The notes under the pieces: model-generated
The model's input: only the letters and a program-made list of their open reading frames with translations
Databases searched by the model: none
What the model was told of the DNA's origin: nothing
Position numbers and translations under genes: made by a program
Source: Nematostella vectensis
Taxonomy: Eukaryota > Cnidaria > Anthozoa > Actiniaria > Edwardsiidae
Direction: 5' to 3'
NCBI RefSeq assembly: GCF_932526225.1
Contig: NC_064038.1
Span: 4,712,001 to 4,776,000, forward strand
Length of the DNA: 64,000 nucleotides
Shown: positions 11,701 to 23,900 of the stretch, one piece after another
Layout: each line of letters begins with the position of its first letter
How positions within the stretch are numbered: the first letter of the stretch is position 1

Positions 11701-12373
11701 GCGGAGAAGGAGTGGCAGCGGAGCATCCAGTGTGAGGGCAAGGGCCAAGGGCAGCGAAGGCGGAGACGTGCCCGATAGGTACTATGTTGTGCAGAATAAC
11801 CAGCTCCTGCGCGTGAAGTACCTACTGGTGTATGCCGAAAAGCGCCCCCAGAGAAACACGCAAAGGTGGGAATCACACAAAGGGAAAGATAGGGGACTTG
11901 CGCTAAGAAATCACGTGATTGTTTGGGTGGCAAACTAGCGCGCGCTCTGCCTTTTAGCGGCAAAATAACAGCAAAAAAGCAACTTATTCGGCGCTTACGA
12001 AAGAAACCGGAATTCATTTTTTTTCTGAAAGGGTTTAGTTTTATTAAAAGATTTTATTTCTTTGTCGTCCTCTGGTGTGACGGGCGCAGTCATTTCTATT
12101 TTTTTATCATTTTGTTTTGAATTTTCCACCCAAAAAGGTCACGTGATATCTTTGCGCAAGTCCCCTATTCTCCCCATAGTGTTGCTGGGAATGGTGGATG
12201 GGGCTACCGAGACGGTGCTTACTGACTGGTTTTTTTACAGGACGCCTCCTGGTACGTGGTTTGCGCGTCTCCTCATCATCTACATTATCGGACTTGTCCT
12301 TCTCGGCCTGTCCCGAACACGGGCATTTCACAAGCTTGCAAGCTACTTGCAGAAAGAAGATACTCACCTATAG
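8725..12373 (+). CDS. PARP16: Protein mono-ADP-ribosyltransferase PARP16, six exons
   Basis: Exons are 8725-8916, 9209-9340, 9490-9702, 10550-10737, 11695-11865 and 12241-12373, with phases 0, 0, 0, 2, 2. This gives 342 residues against about 322 in human PARP16. ATG 8725 was chosen because the conserved N-terminal helix ([17 protein letters not shown]) follows about 30 residues later. The catalytic H-Y-Y triad of mono-ARTs is visible: His158 in [11 protein letters not shown], Tyr188 in LFGEGTY, Tyr271 in [11 protein letters not shown]. The last exon encodes a hydrophobic helix ([14 protein letters not shown]), the tail anchor. The family protein sits in the ER membrane with a cytosolic catalytic domain and ADP-ribosylates stress-response proteins. 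Exon 3 could begin at 9490 or at 9496; 9490 aligns better with the family. The exon 4 acceptor is the last of a 12-fold tandem array of acceptor copies (10118-10549). Confidence 0.95.
10118..10549 (+). repeat. 36-bp minisatellite made of copies of the PARP16 exon 4 acceptor
   Basis: Twelve units of 36 bp, each ending in the pyrimidine tract and acceptor TTTTCTTTGGTTCAG and each followed by AACT or a variant, as at the true exon 4 start (AACTCACTGTTTGG at 10550). The unit is a multiple of three and open in the frame of exon 4 (12 residues, like [12 protein letters not shown]). The array ends exactly at the real splice junction. Confidence 0.92.
10780..11110. repeat. Irregular repeats with AATGACCCACTTTTT
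   Basis: Variants of AAATGACCCACTTTTTAAAT recur around 10820-10880, and related phrases (CCTTTTTTGGCAGC, GGTGTGCAGTCATAGGTATC) recur up to about 11110, with poly-G runs. It lies in intron 4 of PARP16 and is non-coding. Confidence 0.5.
11251..11640 (+). mobile_element. Non-LTR retrotransposon (LINE) 3' remnant
   Basis: The plus strand encodes the hallmark C-terminal motif of LINE reverse transcriptase proteins: [20 protein letters not shown], then EKREEF (about 11318-11395). An in-frame TGA lies just upstream and further stops follow, so it is dead. The end near 11625-11641 has a short ATCTGT repeat, as often found at LINE tails. It is 5'-truncated and lies in intron 4 of PARP16. Confidence 0.75.
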
Positions 12374-12806
12374 GAAATATATTAAACAATCATCAAGGCG
12401 GCCATTCGCCTTGTATACCAGAATAGAACCTTTTGTACGTGGCCTAGATAAAGTTATAAAAAAGATATATTGATGTCGCAACAAGAAGTTGATCACTCTA
12501 GTCAGAATACCCCTTCTCCTCTTCGCCCCCCCCCCTTCCCCCCCAATATATGCCGGGGGTCTTATTGCAGCATTAGCGGTAGGCAATGCGAGACTGGAGC
12601 TTCGAGCAGGAAGAATTGATTTGATGACATACTGTATAAAGGGCTCATAGGAACATGGTGTGTTTTTTAAAACTCATCAGGTATCGGAAATGGAAATAAT
12701 CCACCAGTAGTTTATAAACCCCCACCAGGACGGGGTTCACCCGAACACTGAACATTATCTCATGGAACTACTTTTAAAGCAGTATTTAACTATGAAAACA
12801 TTCATA
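12374..12806. other. 3' flank of PARP16, no gene seen
   Basis: The stretch has the PARP16 3' flank, a C-rich run near 12528-12544 and AT-rich DNA. No exon with splice sites or a known domain was found. Confidence 0.5.
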
Positions 12807-12879
12807 TTTCCTCCCTGGGATTAGATTACAAGCATTTCGATTAACAGTCGAAAGCGCTAACCGATTGCGACACAGAGAC
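12807..12879 (-). repeat. tRNA-Asn-derived SINE-like copy 1 (degenerate)
   Basis: On the minus strand the A-box region TCGCAATCGGTTAGCGC, an anticodon loop CTGTTAA (GTT) and a damaged T arm are visible. It shares flanking sequence (CTACTTTTAAAG...CTATG...) with copies 2-4, so it is a repeat family rather than a lone tRNA gene. Confidence 0.6.
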
Positions 12880-12936
12880 TTTGGTGGACACTGAACACTT
12901 TTGAACCAGTATAAAACTATGCAAAGAAACACATTT

Positions 12937-13009
12937 TGTCAATGGATGGGCTTGAACCACCAAACTTTAACTTAACAGCCGACCGCGCTAACCATTGCGC
13001 CACAGATAC
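12937..13009 (-). repeat. tRNA-Asn-derived SINE-like copy 2
   Basis: Reverse complement: GTGGCGCAATGGTTAGCGCG, then CTGTTAA as anticodon loop (GTT) and GGTGGTTCAAGCCCATCC as T arm. One base of the D loop is missing and the acceptor stem is mispaired, so a functional tRNA is unlikely. Confidence 0.65.
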
Positions 13010-13965
13010 TTGAACTTACACTTGTTATCTTGTCTCCTTGCGTAACGGTGGTTGAAGAAAAAATACTCGCGATACTATATCTCTTTTTACTCCCCAGAAA
13101 ACACCCCTTGCACGCTATTGGCGGGTTAGCATCACTCTCCTCATCATGTGACCCAATTCATCAGCCAATCAGATCAAAGATGCTCGAGATAAAACTCAAT
13201 GAAAAATGCATCAATTGTTTCTTGCTATTGACGTCATTTGGTCCAAGAGGTATTGAATCACTGTATGATACAAGCAAAGCAGCCTGATTATGAAAAGACA
13301 ATAGAAAATTATTCAAGCTGCCATTTCTCTCTTGATTTTCAAGGAAAATTCTCCAACATTTAAAATTGAATAAGGCTTATCCTGTCAACCACGTGATTCA
13401 AGCAATGAGCCAATCAGATGCAAGATTCTCGACTTATAACATCATGAATAATTTTTCCATTGTTTGTTGTTAATGAGGTAAAACTGACCTATATTGCAAC
13501 GGTTGCATCAGTGTAGAAAACGGCCCAAAACACCTCATTATCGAAAAACAATAGAAAAATTATTCATGTCGCCGTAGCTCACTTGATTCTAGAGAAAACT
13601 TCACGAAACCTTTAAGATATATTGGGCCTGACGTTTTAATGAACTCACCCAAGTAAACGGAAAATCAGATTAAAAGTACTCAGGTCATAGAGCTATGAAT
13701 AATTTCCCATTGTTTTCTGATAATATGAGGTTAAGTTCAACCTAGTCTGGGGCTGTTGAATAACCGCGTAGAGTGGCTTTCATAAAACCCGTGAAATACT
13801 TTTTTAGTTTATTTAGTACTAATACACTGTAATATCTATTTTGTTCTGGCTTGACCATTACACTTTAACAATTACATTTTGTTACACGCGATTTTGAAAA
13901 CCACTCTAAAACGATCCAAAAAGCCTAATTAACGAAAAATAATTCCATACCTTTCTACACTAAGA
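13010..13965. repeat. Diverged ~250-bp duplications, gene-free
   Basis: Phrases such as GACAATAGAAAATTATTCA, CTTGATTTTC and CCAATCAGAT recur around 13290-13370, 13545-13600 and 13660-13730, often with TTGTTTTCTGATAATGAGGT-like text. This suggests an old tandem or TE-derived repeat. A long poly-C run ends it near 13972-13991. Confidence 0.45.
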
Positions 13966-14168
13966 AAATACCCCCCCCCCCCCCCCCCCCCGACACACAC
14001 ACTCAAACACAAATCTAATGATGCATGTCACTCGTCCAACGACGAAGGCAAGCTATAAGCCAATCAGATGACAAGCTCAGTTATCGAACCATAAGCACTT
14101 ATCTAATATGGTCTCGTTAATGAGCTCCTTAGTGTTCTCTGCCGAAAAATTATGAAAAGATGAATTTA

Positions 14169-14242
14169 TGTTCCTGGGTAGGCTTGGACCACCAACCTTT
14201 CGGTTAACAGCCAAACGCGCTAACCGATTCCGCCACAGAAAC
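14169..14242 (-). repeat. tRNA-Asn-derived SINE-like copy 3 (near full cloverleaf)
   Basis: The minus strand folds as a 74-nt tRNA-Asn(GTT). The acceptor stem GTTTCTG pairs with CAGGAAC, the anticodon stem is TTTGG/CCGAA and the loop CTGTTAA. The T loop reads TCCAAGC instead of TTCGAGC and the D stem has a change, so I call it a pseudogene or SINE head. Confidence 0.6.
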
Positions 14243-14331
14243 TTGGACAATGACCTTAACTTGTGGCACTTAATTAATAGTTTCTGTTACTACTTTTAAA
14301 GTAGTATTTACCTATGCAAAATTACATATTT

Positions 14332-14407
14332 TGTCCTTGGGTGGGCTTGAACCACTAACCTTTCGATTAACAGCCGAATGCGCTAACCGATTGCGCCACA
14401 TAGAGAC
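14332..14407 (-). repeat. tRNA-Asn-derived SINE-like copy 4
   Basis: It has the same structure as copy 3, 163-165 bp away, with good D, anticodon (GTT) and T arms but two extra bases between acceptor stem and D arm (TCTCTATGTGGCG). Copies 1 and 4 share the tail CTTTTAAAG...CTATGCAAAA next to the T-arm side, as expected for tRNA-headed SINEs. Confidence 0.65.
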
Positions 14408-14987
14408 TTGGACGGACAATGAACTTAACTTATTGCTTATATGTGTATTTTCGTTCGGGGAAAATGTCCATTAGGCAAATTGTGAAATTGAGTGAAATTG
14501 TACCAGGGAAGGGAAAACTCTGCCAGGGAGAGTGAAAAAAAAAAATCCACGAGGTTGGGTTTCACTAGGTCAAAGTTTGTAAGTGCCTCTTAAGAACAAG
14601 TCTAAGCCATCTACGAATGAGAGGTTCGTGCCGAGTGCGCGCATGCTCATAACAACAGAATGACAAGATGACGAACACAAATAAAATAAGTTTGTTGCTT
14701 TATTTTGGCTTTTAGGATGATGTTTAAAAAGTATCTTTTTTGCGTAAAGAATTATTTTATTGATGATGAACTGTTATGTTGTTTGATGTTGCGCCGTAGG
14801 AATAACAACTACTACATAAAAGGTATTTTCCTACTTTCTTACTCAAAATTAAGCAACTCGTACAACTGTTATCCATTGTTATGTTGTTGTGTCACAAGCA
14901 TCGCACTAAGTAACTCCCAAAAGCCTGTGTTTTTTAAAGCAATGAATGATTTCGACTTTACAATCATCAATGCGAATAGATTTTAAG
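14408..14987. other. Gene-free stretch before the aminopeptidase P stop codon
   Basis: It holds the 3' flank of the minus-strand XPNPEP2-like gene. The AATAAAATAA at 14680-14690 is on the plus strand. No other coding support is seen. Confidence 0.45.
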
Positions 14988-17900
14988 TTATGTCAAGAAA
15001 AGGAGAAAAAGACCGGAGAGCAGAGTTGATGCAGTAGAAAATATCCCATGAGCACCCGCGACGGCTGCTGCCTGTTTTCGTAATGGCGCCGTTTTACCAA
15101 TAAGCCATCGGTATACTTCAGGTTTTCCTTGGCTCATCAACATCGCGCCAACTTTCTTACGAGACTCTTCATGGAGATTGTCGATCCAGTTTATCTGATA
15201 AGCGAAAAAATGGGGATTAATGTCCGGCGGGTTAGTGTTTAAGTTTACAGCCTAATTTGTAGCAAAATCGTATTTTCATGTCACTGGGAAAAGGTCCGTT
15301 TATGGAAATCAAATGAATGTGTAACCTAAAAGGGCTCTTTAAAAACCTTTAAAACATTTGTAACCGTATGTCTTCTATCATACACTGTACGTACCTCGGC
15401 TTCCGTCAGCAGGTCGACGTCGATAAGCTTCTTTTCAAATGGAACCTGGGGCAAGTAAGTCACTTTTAAAGCCCAGATAAGGTCAGAGGACGAGATCGAG
15501 TGAGTAAGGTCAGAGGACGAGATCGAGTGAGTAAGGTCAGAGGACGAGATAGAGTGAGTAAGGTCGGAGGACGAGATAGAGTGAGTAAGGTCGGAGGACG
15601 AGATAGAGTGAGTAAGGTCAGAGGACGAGATCGAGTGAGTAAGGTCGGAGGACGAGATCGAGTGAGTAAGGTCAGAGGACGAGATAGAGTGAGTAAGGTC
15701 AGAGGACAAGATCGAGTGAGTAAGGTCAGAGGACGAGATCGAGTGAGTAAGGTCAGAGGACGAGATCGAGTGAGTAAGGTCAGAGGACGAGATCGAGTGA
15801 GTAAGGTCAGAGGACGAGACCGAGTGATTAAGGTCAGAGGACAAGATCGAGTGAGTAAGGTCAGAGGACGAGATCGAGTGAGTAAGGTCAGAGGACAAGA
15901 TCGAGTGAGTAAGGTCAGAGGACGAGATCGAGTGAGTAAGGTCAGAGGACAAGATCGAGTGAGTAAGGTCAGAGGACGAGATCGAGTGAGTAAGGTCAGA
16001 GGACGAGATCGAGTGAGTAAGGTCAGAGGACAAGATCGAGTGAGTAAGGTCAGAGGACAAGATCGAGTGAGTAAGGTCAGAGGACAAGATCGAGTGAGTA
16101 AGGTCAGAGGACGAGATCGAGTGAGTAAGGTCAGAGGAGAAGATCGAGTGAGTAAGGTAAGAGGACGAGACCGAGTGAGTAAGGTCAGAGGACGAGATCG
16201 AGTGAGTAAGGTCAGAGGACGAGATCGAGTGAGTAAGGTCAGAGGACGAGATCGAGTGAGTAAGGTCAGAGGACGAGATCGAGTGTGTAAAGTCAAAGGA
16301 CGAGATCGAGTGAGTAAGGTCAGAGGACGAGATCGAGTGAGTAAGGTCAGAGGACGAGACCGAGTGAGTAAGGTCAGAGGACGAGATCGAGTGAGTAAGG
16401 TCAGAGGACGAGATCGAGTGAGTAAGGTCAGAGGACGAGATCGAGTGAGTAAGGTCAGAGGACGAGATCGAGTGAGTAAGGTCAGAGAACGAGATCGAGT
16501 GAGTAAGGTCAGAGGACGAGATAGAGTGAGTAAGGTCAGAGGACGAGATCGAGTGAGTAAGGTCAGAGGACGAGATCGAGTGAGTAAGGTAAGAGGACGA
16601 GATCGAGTGAGTAAGGTCAGAGGACGAGATCGAGTGAGTAAGGTCAGAGGACGAGATCGAGTGAGTAAGGTCAGAGGACAAGATCGAGTGAGTAAGGTCA
16701 GAGGACGAGATAGAGTGAGTAAGGTCAGAGGACGAGATAGAGTGAGTAAGGTCAGAGGACAAGATCGAGTGAGTAAGGTCAGAGGACGAGATCGAGTGAG
16801 TAAGGTCAGAGGACGAGATCGAGTGAGTAAGGTCAGAGGACGAGATCGAGTGAGTAAGGTCAGAGGACGAGATCGAGTGAGTAAGGTCAGAGGACGAGAT
16901 AGAGTGAGTAAGGTCAGAGGACGAGATCGAGTGAGTAAGGTCAGAGGACGAGATCGAGTGAGTAAGGTCAGAGGACAAGATCGAGTAAGTAAGGTCAGAG
17001 GACGAGATCGAGTGAGTAAGGTCAGAGGACAAGATCGAGTGAGTAAGGTAAGAGGACGAGATCGAGTGAGTAAGGTCAGAGGACGAGATAAACGATAGGC
17101 TACTCACCAGACCGATCGGCTCAAAACCGATGAAATACACTCCGTCCGTGTGGCTCTGAGGATGAATAGGGATGAGAGGGCGTTATAAAAAGTAAAACGC
17201 TGGTTGGCTAGAAAAAACTTTTTCAAAGGAAACATATGAGCTATAATTTACCTTCCACCATATATTTTAGCCCCACTTACCTTTACTTTTTGGACGGCTT
17301 GTAGCACAGTCTCTATTCGAATGCCAAAGCTGCCAGTCTTATAATATCCAGGCTCTAGAAATAGAATTGTTTCATAAGTACTTGATGTATAATAGCAAAC
17401 GCTCAGTTCACACGGCGTCGTTATACATACTGCAAGTTCGAACAATTACGACGAAGTTACGAAAAAGATCACATTATTTTTTTATCATAAAGTTCTGTTA
17501 CCATGTTGTCCAAGTTGGCTTGTCGCATTGTAATTTTACGGTTCACACGGAAAAAACAGCCTCATAATCATGGTCACAGAGAATATTGTAATAGTGATCA
17601 TTGTAGTATGATATGTAGGTTGTTTGCTAACCCTGTGTTATGTGTGGGGACCCTGTGCACATCCGGGACCTGCTATGGTTCACCATCTTGAGATAAAGAC
17701 ATCTTCAGTTGAATTGAAGTTCACTTAGAAGCTGTTTCCAATTTACTTAAATTTAATGTTCACTCGGCGTGCTACGCTAAAGCTACTATAATAATGATGA
17801 CCAGGACGATGAAGTCACACGCGCGTGGGATGGTTATGACAACACGCGCGTGGGATGGTTACGAGAACACGCGCGTGGGATGGTTACGAGAACACGCGCG

Positions 17901-20900
17901 TGGGATGGTTATGACAACGATTATGAAGAGAACCTTTATGTCAATAAAAAAAAAATCGTTGCAAAAGGAGGGCGTGCGATTATCCGGGACCAAATTTTTC
18001 TACTGACCATCAGAAGTGAACATTCCTGGGACAATGGGGTGCTCCTCGCGTGATGGGCACCTTGGACCAATCGCCTGCGGGCCTGACACGGACAACAGCA
18101 TGAACAAATCGTTCCGTTATCAACCGGACATTGGAGAAACATTCCAATCCCTTGTCCCGCCCCGATCCCGCAATGTCCCGTTACGCAATTACCTTCGTGA
18201 ACATTAAGGAACATTCCAATCCCGTGTCCTGTCCCGTGCTTATAATCTAGCCCGCCGGCCCATAGTTCTTTGCGGGCTATGATGTCCAGGAATCGCCCTA
18301 GAACAAATAAAATAAGGAAATTAATCACTTTTCTTCTCACTTAGGTCTCTAGAATGAAAGAGGATGTACACTTTTTACTTCCCCTCCCCCTGTGTCGTAA
18401 TGGGCTAGCCAGGTATAATCAATGTTTGGCTCATGATCGCAGGTTTTTACCTTGTGTGGTGTTGGGCCAGACCATCATACTGAGCTGAATGTGTCCTTTC
18501 AACACACGAGTGTACGCCTCCTATAATATGGACCCTCACACGGCATTAATTAGCAGTATATATATAATACCTTATTTCAACTTTAAACCATTACCATCAA
18601 TACTTCACTTCAAGGTACCAAGGCTATCGAAAGATAGAGACCGAAAAAGTAAATCGCAGTTCTAGTTTCAATACCTTTTTAAAGCAGTGGGCATAGCTCA
18701 CCCCCCCCCCTCCCCTAAAAAGGGAGCAATATCAGCACTACCCAATACTACTGCTGCTTGGGACGTTACCTTTTGTTCTGCCGTTGGAGTTCCAAAATGA
18801 GCAGTGCGAGAAGTGTCACATGTACCGTCTCTACAAAGAACAGCCGTCAGCAACGATTACAAACAAGATGGCGTCGGGCATTGCATTATGAGAAATTAAC
18901 GTTTGGCACACTTAGATATTTAATACTTCAGTTGTTATTATGATTATAAAGTAATAAATCATCGTTTCTATGGAAACGCGTGACGTACTTGTACTGCGAG
19001 CCAGTGTCAATGAGTAGTGTACTGTCGGTGGTGATCTGACGATCGGAGTCTTTAGTTGGTCTGCAACACATGGAATGGAATATAAAATGCTGGTGAAAAA
19101 ATGGTGTGACTCAGTAGTATATAGGGGCGTATTTGGCGGCATTATTAGCTATATTACATATTCCTTAGAATTTCTGAGAGTTCAATGGAAGATCAGTTTA
19201 CTGCTAAAAAAACATCCTTTATGGAAAGCCGTTACAATTTCGAAATGTCATATCCATACTAAGTGAATGGAAAGCAGTAAACGCGGAGGCTGTTTTGGGA
19301 GTAATACGTACGAGTAATGTATGATGGCCGCATTTGGCCCATAACCAACGATACTGAAGAAACTGGGTCCCATGTACTCCGCTTGCTTGCTGAAACGAAA
19401 ACACAAAACACCTTTTTAAAAGATTGAAACCGTTAAGCCACACTCCAACTAATGTCTGAAGAAGCTATTTCTTTGAGTTCTTACAGACCTCACCTTTTGA
19501 ATTCCTCCAGCTTTGCCGAAGCCAAGAGTTCGGTCAAATCATTCCGTCCTTTTGGAACCTCAGGATAAAAATTCTTGCTTTTAGCTTCTCAAAGGCATTA
19601 TTACATTACATAACATTACCTCTCAAAGGCATTACATTACATTACTTCTCAAAGGAATTACATTACATTACTTCTCAAAGGCATTACATTACATTACATT
19701 ACTTCTCAAAGGCATCACATTACATTACGTTACGTACACTAGCCCCCCCCCCCCCCCCCCCTCATCCCTTTTCTTGAAAGTATCTATTACAGGAGAAGTG
19801 TAAATCGCTGTTTTTGTAACCTTATACCCAGGCCACTTTCCTAGTGTCAGTATGCCACACTTCAGGCGCTCGTACGTCATCGGCTGCGGTTCATTTTTTG
19901 GAGGGCATTTTTCTTAAGGAACCGGAGCAACAGATAAGATTGGACTTAAAATACCATTATACGTGGAGTAGATTCGAGCCAGGGCCTGAGCATGGGTAAA
20001 AGTTTGTGTAAACTGGCACACGTGTTTTCTTGAGATAGATAGCCTGATACCTACCTCATGTTCCATCCAATGGAAGAACTCACTTATCGCCACAGAATCT
20101 TTTAGCTTAAAAAGAAAAAAAGCCATTTTCTGACAAAGTTATCAAGTCTTTACAGAGACGTGAACGAAAGTCAGAAGAAAAAATATCCTTAGGAGTGTTT
20201 TGCTGCCTGTTCTCTGGTTAAGAAACGAAGCCCTTGTCACTAAATATATCACGGCTTTCTAAATCATGGCCACAACCCTAGACTAAGTGTTTATCACCCT
20301 GCACTAAATGTTCGTAGACCCTGCAAGCTTACGCTGAAGGCTATATTTTCACATCTTGAAAAAGTGACAGCCGAACCCTCAAACATGTATTGTGTAGTTC
20401 CAGAGGTATGACCCCTCTGGAATTTCTAACCCACTGGAAAAAAAATAAATACAGTAACTGTTACGGAAAAAAGGCATCCCCCCCTCTGGAAATTCCTGGG
20501 CGTTTGAACCCCCCCCCCCCCCCACCCCCCGGAATTTCCAATCCCCTCCATGGGGGGGTATGGATATTTTCTGGAACTACACATTAACACAAAAGCCATA
20601 CTTACATGCGCATTCCGCATTCCTTTTATCTCTACGCTGTTTTTGATTGCTTTTGGTAACTTCACCGGGGAAAACTTTAGCAGTAGCTTGTCCTACAATA
20701 AGATCGATTCCGTTTTCATAACCAGACTCTGGTGATCAACGAGTCGGATGTGAGAAGGCTTACACTGGTGCATCAGCTTTGAAGTATTTTCATTTATTCT
20801 TAGCTCGAGATCATACTAGTACAATAGGATCATACCGTACAATAAGATCACGTGCATACCTTTCAATGATCACGTTACTTGCCGTACAAAAATCACGTGC

Positions 20901-23900
20901 ATACCTTTAAAATACCACGTTCATACCGTACAAAAATCACATGCTTACTGTACAAATATCACTTGCTTACTGTACAAAGACACGTGCTAACTGTACAACA
21001 ATCACATGCTTACTGTACAAATATCACGTGCTTACCTTGTTGACATGCATGACCAGTGCCTCGTTGCAGTGAGGACTGATCTGAACAGTAAAAAGACCAT
21101 TAGGAATTCATCAACTAGCTAATAACTACACGGTTTAGTTACCATGGGGACAAGCCTTTTATACCGGATATGACGTCACGAGGTTATGATAAGTCGTCAA
21201 GTCTATGTTGACAGTGGAATCCCGATATACGATATGGAAAGGGACCGGATATGACGTCATTGCTATTCGTGTTATTGCAGTAGGATCCTTGTGGTGCTCA
21301 TAAACAAATGGACATCCCGATGCGTCTTCTACGCAGTTGTTCTGACCTGTGTCACGCAATGTGCTAGAGCCAAGTAACGGAGCTAGTTATAGAGTTCAAT
21401 AGCACAGCGTGACAGAGGTCAAACTAACTACGTACCATAGTACAGAACGACTGCGTGACATAGCACAGAACTACTGCGTGACATAGCACAGAACGACTGC
21501 GTGACATAGCACAGAACAACTGCGTGACATAGGAAACGACGACTGCGTGACATAGGACAGAATGACTGCGTGACATAGGTCGGAACAACTGCGTGACATA
21601 GGTCAGAATGACTGCGCGACAGAGAACACAATGACTGTGTACGACACTACATGAGATAATGAAGTACAGTTTTACCGCCGCTGAGGCAATTTGCCAGATT
21701 ATGACCGTCATACCCTTCCTTACAGCGAATGAGAGACTCACCCATATTTTCCCTGAGCTCTCTTGCGATGCTATCCGTTTTATTTCCGGTACGACCCGCT
21801 CATAGGGCATAAGGCGAACACACATAGACGTACATGAACCCACGCTCAGGTGGGCCTGGACATCGGCAGTAACTTTCTGCTTATCGATGAAAAGTCTGTT
21901 AAATATGATTTTTTAATTGATTAAAACTTGTGCATTGTAGGCACAAATGAAATATGACTACTTTGGCTACCCTTGTGACCTGGTTTTAGACCGTCTCTGA
22001 GTTTATGAACGCAGTTACTGCTGAAATTGCTCGATTAAATAGCGTGGAGATGGCATAGATCCACGGTCTCAAACATGAGGGCCATTTTTCAGTTATAATT
22101 ATACTAGCGTCAGACTAAAGTGATGATAGTGTTATCTCTAGCTTTCTTAAAACTTGAAACTGTCTTTCAACTTGGATCATACTACTCACGTGACATCACT
22201 AGCAGTTGCGATGACGTAGGAGATAAACACAGGGTTAAAGGGCACGTCACTACCGCGCAGATTTAGTAACCCTGAAAGAAAAACAGTTTAGTTTTGCCTG
22301 GTCAGTGTATATAGTCCAGTCTTTCTATAGCCATACAATCTAAACCTCATATAATCCAGTCCTCATATAGTCATATAATTCAGTCTTTATATATTCTAAT
22401 CCTCATATCGTCATATAGTCCAGTCCTCATATAGTCATATAGTCCAGTCCTTATATAGTCATATAGTCCAGTCCCCATATAGTCATATAATCCAGTCCTT
22501 TTATATTCTAATACTCATATAGTCATATAGTCCAGTCCTCATATAGTCATATAGTCCAGTCCTCATATAGCCATATAATCCAGTCCTCATATAGTCATAT
22601 AATCCAGACCTTATTGAAGGGACTACCTCTGACGGATCCGATGGCTCAAGAAGACCGCTGACAGGTCTCCCCGGTCGGCCATCTTGGATCACGGTCATTC
22701 GTTATGCTCCGAGATACAGAGACACACTGACTCTTATTCGTAAGTTTGTTACCTTAGATGATTAGCCAATTGTTTGTATTAGGTATTCATACGTTTGCAT
22801 ATCGATTTGTATTGTAGAATCGTATAATCGTTTGTGATTAAAGACCATAAACAATCTACAATCGAGGAGTTTTCTTCACTTATATAGTCTAATCCTCAAA
22901 AAGTCATATAGTCCATCCTCATATAGACCAGTCCTCATGTAGCTATATAGTTGAGTCCTCAAAAAGTCATATAACCAAGTCCTTATATAGTCTAATCCTC
23001 ATATAGTCATATTGTCCAATCCTCAAGTAGTCATATAGTCCAGTCCTCATGTAGCTATATAGTTGAGTCCACACAAATTTATATAACCAATCCTTATATA
23101 GTCTAATCCTCATATAGTCATATTGTCCAGTCCTCATGTAGCTACATAGTTGAGTCCTCATAAAGTCATATTATCCAGTTCTTATATAGTCTATCCTCAT
23201 ATAGTCATATAGTCCAGTTCTCATTTAGTTATATAGTCCAGTCTTAATATAGTCCAGTCCTCATAATAGTCCAAACCAAATTGCAACAGAAAGTCCTGAA
23301 CAATATACAAAAAGTATGGAGCATCCCATCTTTGAAACAAGCGGAAGTGATTATCAGTTACCATGGATACAAGGGTCTTCAGATTCACAACCTGGCGCGG
23401 GGACAATTCACAAAGCATTCGTTCTGCTCTGATAGAAATTCTGCTGCAATCTGTTAATAAAGTTTTTAATATTCTACAAACCCCCGCCACTATTTTGCAA
23501 CTACTAAACTCCAGTGCTGAAAAACGCAAGACTAGTTCCAGTACCGCGCGATTAAACCAGCCTTTTTTTTTAAATGGCGGCTTTTTACCGGCTGTCACAT
23601 TATAGCAAATGCTATGAGAACTAGCGAAAAGATAAGGCTATAATTGTTTGTATGACTCCCTCATTATCAGGCAAATATGTCATCTTTTGTACAGTATGGT
23701 TTAAAGGCTGTACAGTTAGTCAAAACAGCGACTTAAGTCAGCCTTTCGTACCTTTACTCGAACGATTCAACACTACGATTGTGCTTGTTTTCGCTAGAGC
23801 ACGCGCATACGTTATTCAGCTCTGTCCTACTAAACCAATTTTGTGCTTTTCGATTGGTCAATGCCTTCCACATAGGTGGCGTGATTTTAAACCATTGTAG

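Noticed and set aside
14169-14407. Functional tRNA-Asn genes
   Set aside because: T-loop change in copy 3, two-base insertion in copy 4, and flanks shared among all four copies point to SINE-like or pseudogene copies.
15326-17140. Very long open frames on both strands (604 and 276 codons minus, 532 plus)
   Set aside because: They come from a 27-bp repeat whose length is a multiple of three and which has no stop. The minus frame merely links two real XPNPEP2 exons through their intron.
22300-23270. Possible CRISPR array
   Set aside because: Units are contiguous 24-bp tandem repeats with no unique spacers, and the DNA is eukaryotic.
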